From positions 705,329,825 through 705,393,824 of the forward strand of contig VDFB02270651.1 in assembly GCA_007258455.2 (NCBI GenBank): DNA of 64,000 nucleotides, in the 5' to 3' direction. The position numbers and the translations under genes are program-made. This document shows positions 59,535 to 64,000 of this stretch, piece after piece (the first letter of the stretch is position 1; each line of letters starts with the position of its first letter). Below the pieces are notes generated by a model. That model had not been told where the DNA came from and did not search any database. It was given only the letters and a program-made list of their open reading frames with translations. The DNA is from Sequoia sempervirens (Eukaryota > Streptophyta > Pinopsida > Cupressales > Cupressaceae).

Positions 59535-59735
59535 AGGTCAGGTCCGCCTGTTTGGAGGGTAGGTCCGCCCCTCCGTGAAAAATCTACAAAAATCAACTTT
59601 TGGAGTCTATGGAGGGCAGGTCCGCCCCTGGGAAAGATTGAGTCTACCCTTGGAGGTCAGGTTCACCCATGCAGAGGTCAAGCCTGCCTTTGGAGAGGTC
59701 AGGTCCACCTGTCTGCTGGTCAGGTCCACCCCTCT
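59535..59735. repeat. GC-rich array, GGTCCGCC type, block 3
   Basis: About seven units (AGGTCCGCCTGTTTGGAGGG, GGTCAGGTCCACC). It lies between the LTR junction and the conserved island, the position of the GGGCGCCACCGC array of element 1. Confidence 0.78.
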
Positions 59736-60174
59736 GCAACCTACAGTTGTAAAAAGTCAAAAAAATAACAAACATGAAAGATACAAACCCTTTTGTGGGT
59801 CCCACCAGGCATGCCAGAAATGTGAACGGGAAAAAATACTTGTTAGAAAACAAGCAACAAACAAAAGAGTGCAAACAACAACTATGAACACCCTACACCT
59901 CAAGATTGGCCTAGTTGGATTCAGAAACAAAGCAAAGATAACAAATGAAGTTGATTCACCTTGTCTCGAATCGATCCTTTGGTTGGCCCTTCGATCTTTG
60001 ATGTAGTGTATGCTCCTTTGATGGCAAGAGATGCAAGATGAATGCAAGATAAATGGAAAATAGGTGATAATTGATGCAAATGCAAGAATTTAGCTAAGTA
60101 TGGCTCAAGAGAAAATTTTGCAAGAGTTTGGCTAGCATAAATGATCTCTTCTCCAAATGAGAGAAAAGAGGGGG

Positions 60175-60182
60175 TATTTATA
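60175..60182 (-). promoter_or_regulatory. LTR TATA box of element 2
   Basis: TATAAATA on the minus strand in the context TCTCTATAAATACCCCCTC, the same context as in element 1 (TCCTATAAATACCCCCTTC). Confidence 0.65.
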
Positions 60183-60846
60183 GAGAATTTTGAATTCTCT
60201 AGAGAAATGGATGGTTGGGATTAAACCAACAAGGCCAAGATGTAGGACTATGGTGAGTTGAGAACTCACAAGCCCTCGCATCTTGACATGTGGCATGTGA
60301 AGTGGCTTGAAAAGGATGATGTGTACATGAGTTGGAAGCAGAGTACATGACATGGAGGTACTACATAGTACCTTGGGATTGGAAAATATCTCCTCATAAA
60401 GGAGGTCCTTTTCCCCATGTGGGTGAGAGGACATGTGAGGAATTAAAAATTCCTCAAATATCCACATGGGAATGAGAGAAAGAATTTAAAATTCCTTGGA
60501 ATGCATTGGGGGATTAAATGTGAATTAAAAATTCACATGGGGAAAGGGGGTACCTTCTCCAAAAGGAAAAACCATTTAATAAGGTTGACTTAGGACACAT
60601 TCCATAAATGACATGGGGATTAGGTTGACCTAATTAAGTGATTAAGGTTGTGCAAGTACTTGATTAGAAAAATTAATGACAGATTAAAGGCGAGTGGGAG
60701 ATTAGGAAGAGCTCACATGTGACTTGATGTGACAAGTCAAAGATCACATGGGGAAGAGAAAAAGGAATTAAAAATTCCTTGAGAGGATGATTAGGCTAGT
60801 GAATGAAGGATTAGAGGAGGGTTAGGTGGCTAAGAGAGATTAGAGG

Positions 60847-60906
60847 CCAACTTGCAAAAGTTGGAGGATGTGACACATCCTAATCAAGGATTAGGCATGT
60901 GCACAT
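60847..60906. other. cluster of four small perfect inverted repeats in the element 2 LTR
   Basis: Identical to 9069-9128: CCAACTT/AAGTTGG, GGATGTG/CACATCC, CCTAATC/GATTAGG and ATGTGCACAT in a row. A second conserved hairpin follows at 60966-60992. Confidence 0.85.
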
Positions 60907-61343
60907 CCCTAATGATGAGATTAGGAGAATAATTAGGATTAAGAAAGGGATGTGACATGTGAGGAATTAAATAAATGTCATATTTATTTAATTCATTTGA
61001 TGAAAGGGGGAAGTTATTTAATTATTTCACTAGATACCTTAGGGATTAGAAGAACATTAGAGGTATTAATTAAATAATAGTGATATTACTTAATTAATGT
61101 GGATAAGGGGATGTTTAGATGGAAGGGGATAAACTTGGATAAATTAAGTGTCCAAATTTAGGTGTCTACATTTAGAATCAAAATTTGCATTAATAAGTCA
61201 TCATTTTCAAGTCTCTACATTTTTCAATCAGTCATTATCATATTTCAAATCTGAAAATTGCATTTCAATTTGCTCAAATAAAATTAACATTCTTGCATAC
61301 TTGAATTTTGCGTTAAATTGGGAAATACTATGCAAAAGTCATC

Positions 61344-61685
61344 ATGGATATGTTTTTTGGTAAAGTTTGGATTTCCTTGAAATCTTTGGTTGATATTTCA
61401 AGTTATGTGTTTGGTGATGATTCTAATGCAATTGAGACTATTCATGATTCTTCACCTCCAAATGCATTTCCTTATGAAGGAGACATCTTGGGTGAAGATG
61501 AAGAAAGAATGCAAGAATTCATACACAATTTATTGCATAACCTTGACCAAAATGCAGCCTTTTACCCCTCAATGCAATGGCCTAATAACCCATTTCAACA
61601 ACCAACACCTCCCATAATTCCACCACTTGACATATTCAATCTTTTACATCCTGAAATTGAATCAAAAAACAAGTCTCAACCATGA
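61344..61685 (+). CDS. unassigned 113-aa ORF in element 4
   Basis: Starts MDMFFGKVWISLKSLVDISS. The middle is acidic (GDILGEDEERMQEF), followed by IHNLLHNLDQNAAFYPSMQW and a Pro-rich end. After the stop a second frame (ALEFWQKQGCDIRNEYEI after ~61780; exact residues uncertain) suggests a longer decayed protein. It may be a gag-like or accessory remnant. No family recognised. Confidence 0.35.
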   Translation: MDMFFGKVWISLKSLVDISSYVFGDDSNAIETIHDSSPPNAFPYEGDILGEDEERMQEFIHNLLHNLDQNAAFYPSMQWPNNPFQQPTPPIIPPLDIFNLLHPEIESKNKSQP

Positions 61686-62415
61686 ACCATGGAGGAACCT
61701 ATTCATAATGAATACATATCTATTGCTACCTCTCCATCATATGTGAACAAAGCCACCAACACACCCATTAACCTAGAGCAATGTTATGGCCATGGCTTTA
61801 GAATTTTGACAAAAACAAGGATGTGATATAAGGAATGAGTATGAGATTCATGAACTGCTAGAACAAATACCATCAAAAGAAACTAATGGATTAGGATATC
61901 AAGATCCTCTACCTTCACATCAAACAGTTGTTCAATCAAGTAAGAAAACAAACCCTATAAACTTAAGAAGCTGCCATTTTTATATTCTATAACCAAGACT
62001 GAACAAACCTTAGATAAATTTCTTACCTAGGATTGATTACATTAACACCTATATGAGAAAATATGAAAGGAAAAAGTAAAAAAATGTCTTACTATGCATA
62101 TCATAGAACACTTGGGAATCTTACTGATGAATTTCATACTTTAAAGAAGGTATTGAAAGAATTTTATCCTCTTACAAGTCAATATGATCGTATAATCAAA
62201 TTATAATTATTTACTTTTATCCTTTCCATGTGATAGTTGTAGTATTATAGCATGATCACTACCACATGTATTGAAATTTATGTATAATTATGTTTTTTAT
62301 TTCAAGGAGTAGCATATCATACTATATCTTAGCTCATCCTTTTCCTACACTTGGAGCACAAGGGGATAGGTATTGTTGTCTTAGATGTATTTTTTATTCA
62401 AATCCTTATCTATCT

Positions 62416-62462
62416 CCTTAAAATGTTAGTGTAGCAAGCACACTAACATTTTAAGGGGGGCA
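62416..62462. other. 17-bp perfect hairpin followed by purine run
   Basis: Stem CCTTAAAATGTTAGTGT (62416-62432), 7-nt loop, inverse to 62456, then GGGGCAT. The right arm passes straight into AAGGGGGG, resembling a polypurine tract. The same design recurs at 63357-63409. Confidence 0.8.
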
Positions 62463-62599
62463 TATAGTTCCTCGTTCATAGTTTGCATGTTCCCTTCTTA
62501 GTGATGATGGTATACATCTCCTAGGAAGTGTGACCATATTAATCAATTGTGGCTTTCTTGATCTATGTGAAGTATCACTTTTGTGGTAATGTTAGACTT

Positions 62600-62760
62600 G
62601 ATGTCCCATAAGAGTGTGACCTTTCTTGGCATATGATGTCCCTCTTGGTGGTAATACTATGGTTGGTATTCTTTAAGGTGTGATCTTTTATTCCTCGACT
62701 TTTCTTCTCTCGGTGGTGATGTCATGTGTGATGTTCCCTAAGGTGTGGTCTTTCATGAAT
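62600..62760. repeat. degenerate ~75-bp repeat, GTGTGACCTTTC / GTGGTAAT words
   Basis: Loose repeats of TGATGTCCC(T/A)xAAGxGTGxxCTTTC and CTCxxGGTGGTxATG precede the 25-bp array. Confidence 0.5.
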
Positions 62761-62826
62761 TAACAAAATCCCCGTTGATTTGTGTTGATAAAGTTAACTT
62801 TTTGACCTTATCCTAATGTCGTTTAT

Positions 62827-63026
62827 GCACCCCCTGAGGTGAGTATTTTTGGCACCCCCTAAGGTGAGGTTTTTTTGCACCCCCTGAGGTGAGTTTTGTT
62901 TGCACCCACTAAGGTGAGTATTCTTGGCACCCCCTGAGGTGAGTTTTTTTTGCACCCCCTGAGGTGAGTTTTGTTTGCACCCCCTAAGGCGTGTTTTTTT
63001 TGCAACCCCTGAGGTGTGTTTTGCAT
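62827..63026. repeat. 25-bp tandem repeat, 8 copies
   Basis: GCACCCCCTGAGGTGAGTTT-type units start at 62827, 62852, 62877, 62902, 62927, 62952, 62977 and 63002: exactly 25 bp each, with only a few substitutions. The unit length is not a multiple of three, so frames across it rotate and it is not a protein repeat. Confidence 0.93.
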
Positions 63027-63356
63027 TTCTTCTTCACTTTTTTCATGGATGTTGAACCTAGTATGGCATTGACATAACATGGTCACCCAACATATAAATT
63101 CATCTTTCTTGGGGCCATGTGTTTCATGAGTGTTTATTATAATGAAACTTTCTAGTCCATCTTTTTTGGCATTAACTTTTACATTGAATGTTTGTATACC
63201 TTGTATCACTACTATGCATATGTGTGTTCTTTTGTGTCTATGTTGGGTTTTCATGAGATCATAGATCTTGGGGGCTTGATCACTCTCCTAGATCCTTAGT
63301 CATCTTATCTTTCCAATAGTTGTACAATTGGACCTCCCTTGACATATATTTCTCTA

Positions 63357-63409
63357 CTTTAGTGTGAGTTTGAGCATATGTTCATACTCTCACTAAAGTG
63401 GGGGCTAAA
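63357..63409 (+). other. 42-bp near-palindrome and polypurine tract of element 4
   Basis: CTTTAGTGTGAG...CTCTCACTAAAG (63357-63398) pairs over ~21 bp with about three mismatches around GCATATGTTC. Then comes TGGGGGCTAAA, the presumed primer site for plus-strand DNA synthesis, ending at the LTR start. Confidence 0.7.
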
Positions 63410-64000
63410 TGTAGTGTAGAAAATTGTATACCTTTACAATTTTAAACTATGTTTGGGTCCCTTAATTTATTGGACTTAATTAAGCTTCTAATTTTCTAAA
63501 TTATGCATTCCAAAGCCTTATTCTTACTATTTTAAATGTATTTAATAATTAAATTGCCTTGGATAATTTGTTTCCTGGAACTATAGGCCAAGATCCATTC
63601 ACCCATGGGTGAATGGATCCCCTTTATGAGCTAGGACCTAAATTAAAATATGTTTTGGTGGCAATATTAATCATCAAAATTTAAATTGTAAGTGTCAACT
63701 TTTGGAATATAATTTTTGGTAAAGTGGATAAACACCTATAAATACATAGTCATTTTAGAATTTGAAATGAAACACACGTTATCAAGTAATCCTACTAAAA
63801 AAATTATTGTCAAGAGCATTCAATAGTAGCATTATCAGTAATCTATAGTAGTAATCAAGATCCTAACATCATATCAAATTTTATGTGTGTTCATGTTGTC
63901 TTGTGAAGGCTAACAAGTGTTGTAGGTCTTCATTCATTTGAGCATTCAAGAAAATCAACCAAGCAAGATCCAATTCCATTGAAGTGATGTGTATGTCATC
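63410..64000 (+). repeat. 3' LTR of element 4, partial
   Basis: Begins TGTAGTGTAGAAAATTG after a polypurine tract and contains CCTATAAATACATAG (TATA box 63737-63744). It runs off the window, so the terminal CA and target duplication cannot be checked. Confidence 0.65.
63737..63744 (+). promoter_or_regulatory. LTR TATA box of element 4
   Basis: TATAAATA, ~330 bp into the LTR on the plus strand, a usual place for a retroelement promoter. Confidence 0.55.

Larger units (their letters stand above)
56327..61171 (-). mobile_element. LTR retroelement 2 (sister of element 1), 5' part
   Basis: It carries LTR 61171-59821, a GC-rich array, the conserved leader island, further arrays and the AAAGCTCAGATT block that in element 1 lies just before the G-patch ORF. 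Element 3 begins at 56326, before any ORF would appear, so element 2 is truncated or interrupted there. Orientation is the same as elements 1 and 3. Confidence 0.75.
59821..61171 (-). repeat. 5' LTR of element 2
   Basis: On the minus strand it starts TGTAGACACC (61171) and ends GTTCACA (59821), followed by TTTCTGGCATGCCTGGTGGG. Landmarks shared with the element 1 LTR are the TATAAATA box with flanking GAATTCTCTA, ACAAGCCCTCxCATCTTGAC and the invariant 70-bp hairpin cluster. About 90 bp longer than the element 1 LTR. Confidence 0.75.
61172..64000 (+). mobile_element. LTR retroelement 4, 3' part with start of 3' LTR
   Basis: Orientation is set by the polypurine tract AAAGTGGGGGCTAAA directly before TGTAGTGTAGAAAATTG (63410). 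Internal DNA to the left is cut by the LTR of element 2 at 61171. It contains a small unassigned ORF, two hairpins each followed by a purine run, and an exact 25-bp tandem repeat. No pol motif is visible in the part present. The LTR continues beyond the window. Confidence 0.6.

Noticed and set aside
57475..59735. CRISPR-like array in the GGTCCGCC repeats and the 83-bp repeat
   Set aside because: Units are degenerate or contiguous without unique spacers, and lie inside LTR-element leaders.
62416..62462. Rho-independent terminator
   Set aside because: The stem-loop is perfect, but it is followed by G and not T, and the DNA is plant nuclear; a retroelement polypurine context explains it better.

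Overview
The window is repeat-dominated nuclear DNA of a land plant. The captured gene pieces (cytosolic-type GAPDH, an auxin response factor PB1 domain, a plant uridine-kinase-like P-loop, a CYP97B-type P450) are plant genes. The density of nested, decayed, very large transposons and the Gypsy/Tat elements with G-patch domains fit a large gymnosperm (probably conifer) genome best; that last step is inference. I see no intact host gene, tRNA, rRNA, CRISPR or prokaryotic signal. There is one assembly gap of 100 N (42130-42229).

Layout. (1) 1-9399, minus strand: LTR element 1, with its 5' LTR at 8140-9399, a leader full of GC-rich arrays (5860-8139), one long Pro/Ser-rich G-patch ORF (3163-5859) and a purine-rich 3' non-coding tail running off the left edge; no pol is visible. 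(2) 9400-11130: unassigned AT-rich DNA. (3) 11131-42129: a tandem array of composite monomers (coiled-coil-coding repeats, a ~415-bp palindrome, and a module with terminal inverted repeats). Its first monomer is split by a 21-kb CACTA transposon (11481-32646) flanked by ATA target duplications. The CACTA element carries a DUF8039-like fragment, fragments of at least four host genes (GAPDH, ARF, uridine kinase-like, CYP97B), a 277-bp hairpin and nested LTR-retroelement material (18657-29064). (4) 42230-56326, minus strand: LTR element 3, a decayed but nearly complete Gypsy/Tat element (gag, zinc-knuckle remnant, protease, G-patch, RT, RNase H, second RNase H, integrase); its 3' LTR was not found. 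(5) 56327-61171, minus strand: the 5' part of LTR element 2, sister of element 1, cut off by element 3. (6) 61172-64000, plus strand: the 3' part of LTR element 4 with polypurine tract and the start of its 3' LTR.

How it fits together. Elements 1 and 2 share LTRs and leaders but, as far as visible, lack pol. Element 3 has a related LTR terminus, a G-patch domain and a similar 3' non-coding tail, so elements 1 and 2 look like non-autonomous relatives of a Tat-lineage element. The CACTA element came after at least part of the tandem array, since it interrupts it. The LTR material inside the CACTA came later still, unless it travelled with it. Everything recognisable as an enzyme is broken by stops, frameshifts or lost catalytic residues.
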